Positions 46,380-57,489 of a stretch of 64,000 nucleotides of DNA are shown one piece after another. Numbering within the stretch: the first letter of the stretch is position 1; the number at the start of each line of letters is the position of its first letter. The notes under the pieces are model-generated. The model made no database searches. It was not told the origin of the DNA and saw only the letters and a list, made by a program, of their open reading frames with translations. A program made the translations under genes and the position numbers. The stretch is from Hyalella azteca (lineage: Eukaryota > Arthropoda > Malacostraca > Amphipoda > Hyalellidae): assembly GCF_000764305.2 (NCBI RefSeq), contig NW_025945070.1:1-64000 (forward strand), read 5' to 3'.

Positions 46380-48250
46380 TCTGAATCATATAAGTTTGTA
46401 TAATCATATGCAATATATAATTATATAAGTATTGGGTAACTCATGAAATTAAAAAATAGACTAAGGGGCTTACAAAATGCACATTTGGCGAATTTCTCCG
46501 AGAACTGGGCAGGTTCTTTCAAAACATTGCTCAGTGGACGTAACTTCTTGAACTTAAGCACAAGAATATACTTCTTGCGTGCGCACAGCAGGCGACTTTT
46601 GACACCTTCAAAACTTTCGTGCGCACGACTTAGCTTAAAGCGCACTATCAAACCACGTTGCATATCAGCCAATCGCAAGCTTGCTTACATGCTTTGTTAC
46701 CGTTATTAGTCACATAATGCCACGCTTATGCGCTCAGTTATTTAAATATTTTTAGCTCTTTTTAAAGAATCCTAGACGCTTTAACTCTAAAATTTCAATG
46801 ACAAATGCAGTTTCAAGATTGTAAATATTTTTAGCGAACCTTTTGTTAGCTTAGTTTTAATAGTCTATTTTTAATGCGCTCCTATGATTTACTTGTTTAT
46901 CCGACCTTTAGAGTGTGAAGATGGCCGACAACGTATCAATAGTCTCATGCTAGCTCAGTTCGTAGCCCGCGTCAAAACTGCCCACAATATTTCGGTGCGT
47001 TGATTTATGCCTTCATATAAGTTGTTTATAGTTCTGATGATTATTTGTTATATTTAAATATTATAAGCATACAATGAAGTTTATAGGGTTAATATATTTG
47101 TTTGTTCTTACAGATACAACTTTTTAATCCAATAAAAACGAAAATTGTTGTTGAAACCGTGGTTATCCTAAAAAAACGCGGACTTACGTCAAACCAAAAC
47201 CCAACAAAACGAAAAGCGTTTTACAAAGATATCAAAGCTAGTATTTGATGATTAATATGACATAATGAACAACGAGAGTAACATTTAAGTTTATTCTATC
47301 TAAATTTAAACTATTCATTGTTTTGCTCCGCCAATTAGGATCGTTTTCTATTAGGACATGTACCGAGAATAAAGGCATTAGATGCACGACTAATGTAATT
47401 ATTAAAAAAAAATTCTAAATAAAAATTAGAGGTTTTACCTTAAAATGCATCTAGAGTCTAGACACTAGTGACAGAATGATTCTAAATCGCTTGACTCGCT
47501 CAAAATTGATGCGCAACTTCACTTACGCGGCCTCTGAATTGTCGCAAAGTTCCGGGCAAATTATTGTACGTAACTTTACGCAAAATGTTTGGAAGGTACC
47601 ATCATTTGGACTTACGCGCACTTAGCGGACTTACACTGTACTTAAGTCGCTACAAACGCTTAGCGATGTTTTGAAAGAACGGCCCCTGATCTAAGCTCTA
47701 AGGAACAGTTCAGTGTCACAGGGATAATCGAGCAACTTGGAGGGTGCTCAGCGTTCCTCAAGATTTAGCATGCACCAGATGAAACTCATCAATACCGTCT
47801 TACGGGTCCTTGTTATTTATCGCAGCATCTTGTATAGGTCGAACGCATTTATATAAGTGCCATTAATAGATTAATAGATACCGCAAGTTGAGTAAACACT
47901 TCACTCACCTTCGAAATGTTTCGTTTTATTTTGTATTTTAACCTAATTTCATTCCTCAATCAGAAATTCGAGTTAATGTCCTTGCGGTTATTGGATTAGG
48001 ATTTTTTAGAAGATTTTCGTTAAACTGTCTCATTGAAATTTATTCTATGTTTTTTTCAAACTCATTTGGGGGAGCAATGAAAACTGTTTGAGTTCACGAT
48101 TTTCAAATTTTAGGGATTATCCAGAATACTTAACAATTTATGTCTTCCAACCAGGATAATGCCATATAACGACGAGGATTAGAAGTATGAGCCTCATTCC
48201 GGATAACTGGCACATGCAAAACATGCAACTCGACAAATATGACATTATAC
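46380..48250. other. Upstream region of lectin copy 2, no gene seen
   Basis: AT-rich. Overlapping frames at 46421-46709 on both strands have no motifs. No repeat or element end supported. Confidence 0.35.
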
Positions 48251-48251
48251 A

Positions 48252-48319
48252 AATTGATCCATACTAATTGATTCATACTAATTGATCCATACCAATTGAT
48301 CCATACCAATTGATCCACT
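48252..48319. repeat. 14-bp tandem repeat, five copies
   Basis: AATTGATCCATACT or AATTGATCCATACC repeated from 48252 with single changes. Nothing coding. Confidence 0.85.
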
Positions 48320-48329
48320 CAAATTAATC

Positions 48330-49310
48330 ATACCCACTATTGTACATGACGCCCCACGCTACATCTTACTTTTCACCAACTGAATCATGATATTGCATCG
48401 AGCGTTCATTCATTTTCTTCACTACGCTAAGCAGTATTACGATTGTGATGGTTGTTCATTGCACGGAATTAAGGGGAGCTTCTCTATACCGCGTCAAATA
48501 CTTAGTTCATAGGCAGCCGCAGATTTTCATATGCACAAATACTTAGTACATAGTGCAGCCGCAGATTTTCACATATATTGATATTTGTTCATTTGTATGT
48601 TTTCGGGAACGTTTGCGGCATGTTGAATGAATGGATTATTTCGAACAAGTATTTTATATCTTGCGACAAGTTATAGCATGAGTGACGGAAATTTAATACG
48701 AAAAGCGCCGAAGAAATTATTTCTCTTGTAGGGGTCGTCTTTTCATAACAAACGCATTTAATGTCAGTACAACGGAGTGATCGGAATGATCAAACGCCGA
48801 ACTATTTGCGTATTCAAATGCAATGGATATTAACCCAGCAGTGGGATTGAACACATTGAATTGTTAACCATCTGCAACAGAGCATGATTAAATGTCAACC
48901 AAACACATAAATTCAATGTCAGCTTAAAGAAAAACTTCACATAAAATCGTAACCTAAGCGCAGACAGGAATAGATAATCTGGAGTACTTTGATATGTGAA
49001 TTGGTTGATTTAAATTTGTTAAAACTAAACATTCCGCATTTCCTCGACGCCGACGTTTGAAGGCATAGTTTACCTGGGCAAGCTTGATTGATAATTGCTA
49101 GCATATTGTCTGTCAGCTGAACTGACAAGCTTACACTGCAGTAGTTTGGTGAGAATTCGTTATTAGTAATTTGTTATTGTCAATTTCTTCGTACATGAAT
49201 AATGAGTAATTATATTCGAAAATTACTCAAACTTGTCCTTTACACCATGTTTCAACATCTATTTCAGAGACCGGTCAATAATTATTACCACGTTTTTACC
49301 ACGTTTTTTT
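48330..49310. other. No gene seen
   Basis: AT-rich with a short direct duplication (AAATACTTAGTNCATAG and GCAGCCGCAGATTTTCA) around 48495-48565. The minus frame 48937-49128 is unrecognised. Confidence 0.35.
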
Positions 49311-49313
49311 TTT

Positions 49314-50242
49314 ACTTCGTTTCGTGTGCGTCTGTCATCAAAAATTCAAACCTTAATTTAGACTAGTTCTAAACATCATAGTAAGTTGAAATTTGGCATG
49401 CATGTTTATGCTGCCTAACAATTCAAGATTTGATCATCAGAAATAATAATAATAAAAAAAAGTTTTTTCTAAAAAAAATTAAGTAAAAAAACACTAAAAA
49501 TTCATGGTTTGGAATTGAGTTTTTCTCGAACATCCACACTTGCCAACCCTAGAAACCCTTCTGTTCGTGCCACAAACCAGAAAAACCACGTTTTTCTGGT
49601 TTTTACAAAACTAAAAATAGTGAAATAAAACAAATAAAATAAACTTTTAAACTTAAATGTTATGTAAGAGTAAATGTTTTTCTTTTTGTCCGTTAAGAAA
49701 ACGTTGTTTTTAAAAGTTTATTTTATTTGTTCTATTCTTGACTTCGTTTCGTGTCCGTCTGTCTTCAAAAATTCAAACCTTAATTTAAAGCACTTCTAAA
49801 CATCCTAGTAAGTTAAAATTTGGCATGCATGCTTATGCTGCCTAACAATTCAAGATTTGATCATCAGAAATAATAATTAAATTTTTTATTTTAAATAAAA
49901 AAAATAAAAATTCACGGTTTGGAATTGAGTTTTTTCTCGAACATCCACACTTGCCAACCATGGAAATTGATTTGAATTGCTAAAATTGCTGACTAAAAAG
50001 TAGAAAATAAATAAATATACAAAATATTTTCAAAAACCACTTTTTTCTGGTTTTTACAAAACTAAAAACAGTGAAATAAAACAAATAAAACAGCTTTTAA
50101 AAACCACGATGTCTTAACGGACAAAAAAGAAAAACATTTACTCTTACATAACATTACATAACATTTTACATAACTTAAATGTTATGTATGATGAGTAAAT
50201 GTTTTTCTTTTTTGTCCGTTAAGAAGACGTGGTTTTTTAAAG
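49314..50242. repeat. Direct duplication with a terminal foldback
   Basis: 49314-49665 and 49741-50100 are direct repeats (ACTTCGTTTCGTGTNCGTCT start; GGCATGCATG; ACATCCACACTTGCCAACC; TCTGGTTTTTACAAAACTAA). The second is followed by an inverted pair: 50094-50153 (AACGGACAAAAAAGAAAAAC inside) and 50180-50242 (complement). This looks like a composite non-autonomous element, distantly like 12541-12900. Confidence 0.7.
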
Positions 50243-50494
50243 TTTTTTTTTGTTGTTTTATTAATCAACACGAAACATAATCTACACTTCTTTTACGATC
50301 TTTAAAAACCTAAAGTTTCTATTTTTTTGGGTTTCTTTGCAAAATTTTTAACCGTTTTCATTAGCATTTCAATTACACAATAACGAAATTAAGTAATTCT
50401 GAAGCAACGTAAAGAGACGAACAAAATTTACCTGGAACGCCGAATTTTGTGTTTAATCTTGCTTATATATAAAAGAAAATATCCGTAATAATAT

Positions 50495-50720
50495 CAGACG
50501 CGTCCGTGCCTTGAGGGAACGCCGGTCGCACTGACGACTTATTTCTGCAGGTTTGTGATAGAGTAATTCGTACAAAAAGCGAGCCTTACTTCGATATCGA
50601 GTTTCGAAGAAATCTTATGTTAATTTGGCCTGACGAGAATATTAGAATAGAATCGTGACAACCAGGGACGATCAAGTAGCCTGTTGAAGAGCGCTTCTCA
50701 AGATTGACTAGAGAAGTGAA
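50495..50720 (-). promoter_or_regulatory. Conserved upstream block of lectin copy 2
   Basis: Collinear with 32690-32930 (see that entry). On the gene strand it keeps CGTCAGTGCGACCGGCGTTC, where TCAGT fits an arthropod initiator. It is about 4.2 kb from the coding start here and about 1.1 kb in copy 1, so if real it marks a 5' non-coding exon or distal promoter. Confidence 0.4.
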
Positions 50721-51469
50721 CGTTCATTTTGTTCATTTTGCGTGCGAAGTATCAGCTGCCTTGCATTTGTAAGTAGACAAAAGTGTGTGTTAATCAGTGC
50801 TCTACGTTCGCTGCAGCTTGAAATTCATTTGTGATTTTTAGAAACTCATGCTAGTGCTTAGTTAGATATGCATAGCTTTCGAGCACTTGCACGGCCCCGC
50901 ACAACTCGGTTTACTTCATCGATTCAGAGCCGATTGCTTTCCAGTTAATTCTGGAAAATTCGTCCCGATCTCCAGCTCTCCTAGACAACGAACATTTGAA
51001 ACTGCCATTGGTTGAGTTTTTTTCCACACGTTACGATCGAGCTGCCCGACTACTTTTGTGTCATATATTATTATATAAAATGCCTTAAAATTTTCTATAC
51101 ACAAGTGAAGGCTCGTTCATCTGATCAATAACAAAAAGGAATACTGCCCTGATCCATATTTCAAATTCAAGACCTGCTGTTTACATGTTCCCGCTGAAGT
51201 TTTTTCCGTTTTCTAATTGAGGTTTCTCCTTGTATGGGTAATGTCAGCAGGACTTGCCAGAGAAGCGTGATCTGAATGGCTTCGTTCAGTTGATAGGGAT
51301 TATCTGCTCCAGTGACCGAAAACAACGGGGGCTCCAACTGCGCTCAGGACGGCGCGACCGGGGACGGCGGCTCGATTGACGATGAACATCCAATTAAGTC
51401 TCGTTGGAGGGAGCGGTGTGCAATCTCTTGAGCTTGGCATTTATTCGAGTGCCAAGGCCTCTGCTATCA

Positions 51470-51640
51470 ATGTTACCTTTAAAAGAGTTTTAGTAACATA
51501 CGGTAGAAGCATTCGATTGTATTTTTAAAGTTACCTTTAAATAGTTTTAGTAACATTCGGGAGAAACATTTGATTATATTTCCTAAGTAACCTTTAAATA
51601 GTTATACTAACATTCAGTAACATAACATAACATAGCATAA
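51470..51640. repeat. Tandem repeat at the LINE 3' end, about 60 bp x 3, plus (AACAT)n
   Basis: GTTACCTTTAAA...GTTTTAGTAACATNCGG recurs at about 51470, 51530 and 51588. It is followed by AACATAACATAACATAGCAT. Short simple repeats at this position are typical of CR1-like LINE 3' ends. Confidence 0.7.
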
Positions 51641-52268
51641 CATATTGATCTCGGCGCTGAAGTGTAGGCCTGATGTGGCCTGTCGCCGATTCTTTTCCTT
51701 TTCGTGCCTTTTTCACAGAAGATCTAATATCGTTTCAATTGACCGGATTTTTTCATGACTGACGATAGTTTCAAGAAGCTATACTAGACTTCCACCGGGT
51801 TCGATATGGCGCTAGGCATCTCAAATCTGAACATATATTTTCCCATAGCTTTATCTAGTGATTCTAGTCTGTTCTTGAACGCTTTCATACTTGGAGCGTC
51901 AACGATGTCATTGGGGAGGCTGTTCCACATGTCGGTGATTCGAACCGAGAAGAAATTTTGTCGCGTTGAGAAGTGGCAGCGCAGTTTTTTTAGTTTCTAG
52001 CTGTGGCCCCTGGCGTTGGTTCTTGTTTCAAATTCTAGTAAGCCTTCGGGGACCTTGTATAAACCATGAGTATACTTGTATACTTCAATGAGGTACCCAC
52101 AACACTTCTGGGACCTTGTATAAACCATGAGTATACTTGTATACTTCAATGAGGTCCCCACGCAGACGTCGATAACTGAGGCTTGGAAGCTTCATAATCT
52201 TCAATCTTTCTTCATAGGACAAAGTTTTTCACTGCAGTGCGACAAACTTTTTTAGCTTGATTTCGAGC

Positions 52269-52550
52269 TCAGGCATACAGGTTATAATCAGACTCGCTGC
52301 GAGTTCGTAAATAACGCTTGTAGGCTTCTTTCTTGGTCTTTAGCTGAGTCTTAACTGCACTGTTCATCCACTGGGACTTTTTGACTCCTCCAATCGTAAT
52401 CTTGGGTACACAGGCATCAACTGCAGACATAACCGTGTCTTTGAGAAACGACCATGAATCAGCCACACTCATGTCCTTAATACAGTCCGAAATATTCGCC
52501 GCATTCACCGTTTCACAGAGTTTATCATAGTCGCCCTTCGCAAAGTTCAA
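52269..52550 (-). pseudogene. LINE ORF2 fragment: endonuclease-RT linker
   Basis: Open for 93 codons: NFAKGDYDKLCETVNAANIS, then VDACVPKITIGG and QWMNSAVKTQLKTKKEAYKR. This matches the N-F-x-K-x-D-Y...VP...K-x-P-x-W-M segment that joins endonuclease to RT. RT itself is missing downstream. Confidence 0.75.
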
Positions 52551-53239
52551 ACGTTCACGCTTTGAATAGTTTACGTGGTATTTTTGTTACAAAGTTGAAG
52601 ACTTCCTAATTCTTACTATCGTGCACCTCATTTCGAGATTTTTAATCACTTCTACTTTGCCACGAGGTTAAATCAGAAATACAACTTTTTCGTACTAAAA
52701 TATTACGTTAACTCATCAATTCCTTGTCCTCTGATACAAATTAGAAACTTATCAGGTTCTGGGCACTGGGCAGAGTGGCTATGATTGGCACGATGATATA
52801 CGGTTCTAGCGTCGAAACAGCGAACTAATTAATCAAGGAAGAAATGACAACACATGGAGGTAAATTCTATAGTTACTATATTATAGGAAAAATCTATTCT
52901 AGTACAATCGGGCAAGTCGGCGAAGCTCAGACACGATTTAAACGGGAATTCCCCGACACAGTATTTGGCACAAGATATCCTATCCCGACCTATCTTCCCA
53001 GTTATTTCATTGCTACGACACCCGTCTCTACGGAAAATAAGAACAGTTTCTAACTATGTTTCCCGAAGTACATCACCGAGGTTAGTGGAGACGATGGAGT
53101 CCACGGCGCAGCTGACGGCGAAGCTTTCCAAGGCGAATCTGACGGCGAAGCTTTAGCAATAGGAGTTCTTCGGTCCGCGTTCCCTGGTGTGCGTTTTACT
53201 TGGGTGGTGGCGTTGTTCAATTAGTGCAGTACGCTTGGC

Positions 53240-53635
53240 TATTTCTGTAGATGCTGGCTTCCGGAATAAAACTCTATCTCGGCGGCAATTTGGTCGTAGC
53301 TCCTTTTATTCGATGACAAGTCGTGAGATCTCAGAGTAATTCCACTATTTCGAATCGCTATTACTTCGTCGGTGGTTTTCTTCTCGGCGATATACAGCGT
53401 GGCCAGCTGATGTTGTCTGAAGAGACGTCGTGACTCGAAAATAACGAACACCACAATTGGTTCTCTAAGCATTCACTGTTCCGTGAATACTCGCTACAAA
53501 CGACATGCGGACTGCAAGATCTTCCGCGCTCGACTGGCTCCGCGCTCGACTGGCTCTGCGCTCGACTGGCTCCGCTTCCGCGGCTCTTCCTTATATAGCC
53601 CCGCGCAACCGTGTAGACCCGCCCTTGTTTGAAAT
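53240..53635 (-). mobile_element. Probable LTR inserted in the LINE
   Basis: On the minus strand: TATATAAGGAAGAGC (about 53597), three 16-bp repeats of CGAGCCAGTCGAGCG type (53573-53526), a leader, then GAATAAAAGGAGC (about 53320) and an end near CCGGAAGCCAGCATCTACAG (53240). TATA box followed by a polyadenylation signal within 300 bp fits a retrovirus-like LTR. The adjoining 52560-53240 may be its internal start, but no primer-binding site or gag was established. Confidence 0.45.
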
Positions 53636-53639
53636 CTCT

Positions 53640-54415
53640 GACGGTTGGCTTGAATCTTTCTTACATATAGAGTTGCGATCCCTACTAATTCCTATACTAA
53701 TCAGCTTCCGAATCGTCTTTTCTGCACAACACTTAATATTGAAAAACAATGATTGGTGGTGGCTTTTGCCCAACGGGGTCTCGTGGCGAAGCTCATCTAT
53801 CATTGATTCTTCACTAGTAAACACAAGATCTAGAATATTTTGGGTCTGTTTACCCCTTAAATGGGTTGGCTTGGTGATGTTCTGGATTGAAAATTAGTCT
53901 CGCACAAACTCCAAGAACAAGGATGCTGGGTGATTCCCATCTCTTGGAGAAGATTCATCTGCCCAGTCTATTTCTGGATGGTTAAAGTCACCAACGATCA
54001 ACGTATGCGACCTGCTGAATGACATGCTCGGTAAAAGGCTGTTTAGAACTTTATTGTTATCAGAGGAGCTATTAGGTGATCTGTAAATGACCCCTATGAG
54101 GAGGCTATCTTTGCCTTTTAGAGTTAGTTCGAACCACACTGATTCTCGAGCTGATTGATGCTCTGCAGATAACTTAACTTGCTGGGCCCCATAAGAGGTT
54201 CTAACCCACAGAGCTACACCTCTACTGCACTGCTCTTCATTTAAGTTTTGAAAACAATCAAAATCTGGCAGCTGAAATTCAACAGGTACAATTTTCTCCC
54301 CGTGATTTTTAGGGAGTGTTTCTGTAATACAAATAATGTCCATACACTCGTTTGCGATCACAGTTAACAGTTCACTTTTTTGTTCAAAACGGAATCTGAG
54401 TTCGCATAAAAACAT
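53640..54415 (-). pseudogene. LINE ORF2 fragment: apurinic/apyrimidinic endonuclease domain
   Basis: The frame 54415-53894 reads CMDIICITET, RGVALWVRTSYGAQQ, VWFELTLKGKDSLLIGVIYR followed by SPNSSSDNN, then LIVGDFNHPEIDW. These are the I-x-E-T, Y-R-S-P and G-D-F-N signatures of the LINE endonuclease that nicks target DNA. The domain's end continues in another frame (NILDLVFTSEESMIDEL and PLGKSHHQSLFF) to about 53640, where the LTR-like insertion starts. Confidence 0.85.
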
Positions 54416-54506
54416 TTTAAAACTTTTTGTGCACTTTCACTTTGATGTATGCGGTTACTTCCTACATTATTTACAGGCCTTGATCTACGGACATCATTCC
54501 TACTAA

Positions 54507-55490
54507 TTACTTGTCCTCCATCTCCTCTGACTGTCCGTGAGCAGCCGGTGTTCTCTTGGCAGATTGGAAGTGATTGACCTGATTTTCCGTGCCTTTCCGC
54601 CTGATTCTCTCCTGCCACTTCTTGCGAAAAACCGCCCTTTCTAAGGGGGTGGAATCTTTCTTTACAAAAACTGACCTGTAATCAACGGATTCTCCAAGCT
54701 TTCTCGCTGTTTTCAGCACGCTCCAGACCTGAGCAGAATCCTTTACAGTCACCAGCAGAGGTCTGAAGGTGTTGCCAGCAGCATCCTTCGAGCGTAGCCT
54801 CTTACAAGATATAACATCAATCGATGTGTTGAGTACCTTGCTGCAACAGTCTACAACAAAGGCCGTGTCATCCATCACTCGGTCCTTCGCATCAGATGCG
54901 TTACTTTTAGGAATCCCAAACCAGACCAGGTTGGCCTTCCTACGTTCTCTTTTAAGTAATTAACGTGAGCTTTCACTAGCGACTTCAGATAACTCAGCTG
55001 TCTTGTTCTTTACTTCCATTTCCTGCGTATTTTTCAACTGAGCCTTAACTTCAGTCAGCTCATTGCATAGCGAGCTCAGTTTGTCACTCAGCGAGCGCAC
55101 CATCTCACTCAAGGAGTTTACTACATAATTCAACAATTTCGACTCATTGCCGTGCTCTTCCACCGACTCCTCTCTTTTTCGAGCACCAAGAGTTGGTTTT
55201 TCGCAATCACGGCAAAACCAATGAGCCAATTTAGATTCCTGGAGAAATGCGTACTCTTTAGAGCTGAACTTCGAACAACTGATACAAATGAGATCTTCGC
55301 ATCGTTCACAGGTGACCATCTGGACTTCGCTCAGAGAGAGATCTTTGCAGTACTTGCAAACTTTCATCTCTAGCTGGGCTGATTTTGTTTTATTTTTTAT
55401 TCTAGAGGCCGTAGAGGGCTTTTCTCTAGAGGCCGTAGAGGGCTTTTCGATTATCTTTTTTATTTTCTGTCCAGCCATTATTAAATGCAC
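54507..55490 (-). pseudogene. LINE ORF1: PHD-finger and coiled-coil protein, one frameshift
   Basis: From Met at 55490 (or 55478): a basic N-terminus with a tandem copy of EKPSTASR, then a PHD-type zinc finger, CKYCKDLSLSEVQMVTCERC ... CISC ... HWFCRDC (residues about 45-97). A coiled-coil helix (LLNYVVNSLSEMVRSLSDKL, residues about 120-165) follows. A stop at 54960 ends this frame. A one-base shift continues the protein with RERRKANLVWFGIPKSN and RPLLVTVKDSAQVWSVLKTA, the RNA-binding C-terminal half, to 54507. PHD-containing ORF1 is known from CR1-like LINEs. It would bind the element's RNA as a complex. Confidence 0.8.
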
Positions 55491-55833
55491 GAGCTAGATC
55501 TCTTGAACGGAGAAAAGGGCGGAGAAAAATACAGAAAAGGACGGAGAAACATACAAAACTGAGTTGAGTTGAGTATAGTAAAGTTCCCTCAAAAATTTCG
55601 GCTGGAGGAACAGCTGAGTTGCAGCTGGCGAGGGAAAGAAGCTGGGGAATGAAAGGATCGACACGTGAGGCGGGTGGAGAGGGGGAGGTGTAGGGGCCAA
55701 GCGGGTGGGTGGGTATAGGAAGACGAGGTCTGAGTGTCTCAAGGCACCGTTGTTCTCCATGACAGGCGGTCGCCGAGGGTTCCCAACAAGCTACAAAACT
55801 TGCCCTCGTTTCATGCTCTGGCATTTGCGGTAG

Positions 55834-55935
55834 ACATGTGGCGGTAGCTGCTTTACATGTCACTATATAGACATGTAGTGGTAGCTGCTCCTACAAGTCA
55901 CTATATAGATATGTAGCGGTAGCTGCTCTGTCTCC
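55834..55935. repeat. 42-bp tandem repeat, 2.5 copies, near the LINE 5' end
   Basis: GACATGTGGCGGTAGCTGCT, GACATGTAGTGGTAGCTGCT and GATATGTAGCGGTAGCTGCT occur 40-48 bp apart, linked by AAGTCACTATATAGA. Tandem 5' units often act as promoters in LINEs; that is inference here. Confidence 0.75.
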
Positions 55936-56225
55936 CGGTGGGATTCATATTGATAATAAGCTGACACTCAGCATTTGTATCAGTGTGACTGTAATAAAAA
56001 AAAACTGAAAATAACCAGTGTGCCTTGTATATTAGTTTCCTTCACGGTAGCACTGATCGATTTTTGTCATGATAATACAAATGTTATTTGCATGATGTGA
56101 ACAAACTGATCTGGTTGGACTTTCGAGATGAAGTGCAAATGAGCCATCGCTATATTGAATTTGGAAACTATTTACATGTTTCGCAAATTCTGAATAAAAG
56201 ATAAGGAAAATTGATATTGACTCAC

Positions 56226-56382
56226 ACGCCGCTGATGCCGTCATGTTTAGGTCTGGACGAAGTACGGTCACGTTCATCATGATCGTCTGAAACACCACGG
56301 CGTCTGCGGCCGTTCCAAGCAGCGTAACTGTCGTTAAGAGCAACCGCGGCCCCGCTCGCTGATGGCCATTGTGAGAAGCCAT
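56226..56382 (-). CDS. First exon of an unrecognised secreted protein
   Basis: ATG at 56382 opens MASHNGHQRAGPRLLLTTVT then LLGTAADAVVFQT, a likely signal peptide after a basic start. It continues MMNVTVLRPDLNMTASAA to the donor GCGT/GTGAGTC, phase 1 like the lectin introns. If unspliced, the frame would run to 56032 (116 residues). No family is recognised and no later exon could be fixed; an acceptor-like TTTTTTTTATTACAG lies at about 55993. A promoter is visible directly upstream, which supports a real gene. Confidence 0.55.
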
Positions 56383-56388
56383 CCTGAG

Positions 56389-56427
56389 TACTGAAGTGGT
56401 CTGGGGAGGACGACGCGGTCTTTTATA
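56389..56427 (-). promoter_or_regulatory. TATA box plus arthropod initiator
   Basis: On the minus strand TATAAAAG (56427-56420) is followed 25 bp later by TTCAGTAC, giving a predicted start at A 56392, about 35 bp from the first T. The ATG follows within 10 nt, so the 5' UTR is very short. Confidence 0.55.
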
Positions 56428-56699
56428 AGCTTAATAATGTGACCAATTGAGAGTTATATGCAGCCTTAGACTCCTGCAATTAACGTGCAGCCTTTATGCA
56501 ATTAAACTTTTATGCAGCCTTAAGACCTCTATTTATGATTGATTGATTGTTGCAAGCTACGATGCTTTATCAAACCATAGGTAAATTGTTATAACTTGCA
56601 GGATGTGAGCGAGTGAAGCTCGAGAAGTCTCGAATTCGTGAATAATCGAATTATTTTCTTTGTCGTGCCATTAGATGTCTATTCTCAGTTGACGAACAA

Positions 56700-57010
56700 G
56701 TTTTGATGAGGCGTTGAGAATTGGGCGGCTATAGAAGTTTTCAATTGCATGGGGCATCGCCAATCTATGACGATGGTTTTTAATTATATTTATACCATTG
56801 TCGTCTGCTCAGACTCGGTAATGTTTAGGTCGGTACGAAGTTTGATGGCACGTTGAGAATTGGGCGGCTAGAAGTTTTCAATTGCAAAGGACATCACCGA
56901 TTTATGACAATGGTTTTAATTATATATATACCATTGTCGTCTGCTCAGATTCGGTAATGTTTAGGTCTGTACGAAGTTTGATAGCGCGCTGAGAATTGGG
57001 CGCTAGAAGC
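56700..57010. repeat. About 138-bp tandem repeat, 2.3 copies, carrying exon-like sequence
   Basis: Units begin TTTGATGAGGCGTTGAGAAT (56701), TTTGATGGCACGTTGAGAAT (56841) and TTTGATAGCGCGCTGAGAAT (56977). Each has a CAATGGTNTTTAATTATAT/ATACCATTGTC hairpin and the 21-nt stretch starting ATGTTTAGGTC that also lies inside the exon at 56243-56263. Confidence 0.8.
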
Positions 57011-57210
57011 CTCACCAATCCATGCTGATATTTTATGCCACTTCCGGCTGCCCACAAATTGAATTTTCGCATTTTGCGTTCATTCTTTTTCCATAGTAGG
57101 TATGATGGAATGGATTTCTAATATTCTTAAATGAATTATAAAAGAACGCCAAACTAAACTCTGATCATTCTTTGTTTCATTTACAAAATCTATCAATAAT
57201 ATTTTATTTA

Positions 57211-57247
57211 TTCAATGCTAGCCTTAATTATTAAGGCTAGCATTGAA
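57211..57247. repeat. Perfect 18-bp hairpin, 1-nt loop
   Basis: TTCAATGCTAGCCTTAAT, T, then the exact complement. Nothing around it explains it. Confidence 0.75.
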
Positions 57248-57489
57248 TTTATTTTTTTATTTTATTTTTTTTATTTAGGAATTTATTAATAAATTAATAA
57301 ATTGCTAATTAATCGGTTAACAATCTATTCAATGACTGAGGTGGTAAAATCTAAAAGGACAATCTAGTTGCATCGCATTTTAAATGATAACTAAACATTT
57401 TTTTCAAGCGATTATGATTTCGAAAACTTAGTTCTGAACGAAAGAGTGAACAAAATTTTCACTCGAGCCATTTATTTAATATATAATTT

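Larger units (their letters stand above)
51640..55870 (-). mobile_element. CR1-like LINE, two-ORF, internally deleted and interrupted
   Basis: Read on the minus strand: 5' leader (55870-55491), ORF1 with PHD finger (55490-54507), apurinic endonuclease domain (54415-53640), an interruption with LTR-like sequence (53640-52560), endonuclease-RT linker (52550-52269), and RT C-terminus (about 52230-51750) ending with SMKAFKNRLESLDKAMGKYM. The central RT, including the catalytic box, is deleted at about 52262. Within the RT tail a 67-bp segment is tandemly duplicated (52033-52155; GGGACCTTGTATAAACCATG twice). This is the youngest-looking LINE in the window: long frames survive. Confidence 0.85.

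Noticed and set aside
46421..46709. Overlapping 85- and 88-codon frames on both strands upstream of lectin copy 2
   Set aside because: No motif, no promoter or splice context, and mirror-image coding on both strands is typical of chance frames.
55426..55863. 145-codon minus frame before LINE ORF1
   Set aside because: It occupies the GC-rich LINE 5' leader, overlaps ORF1 out of frame and has no recognised motif.
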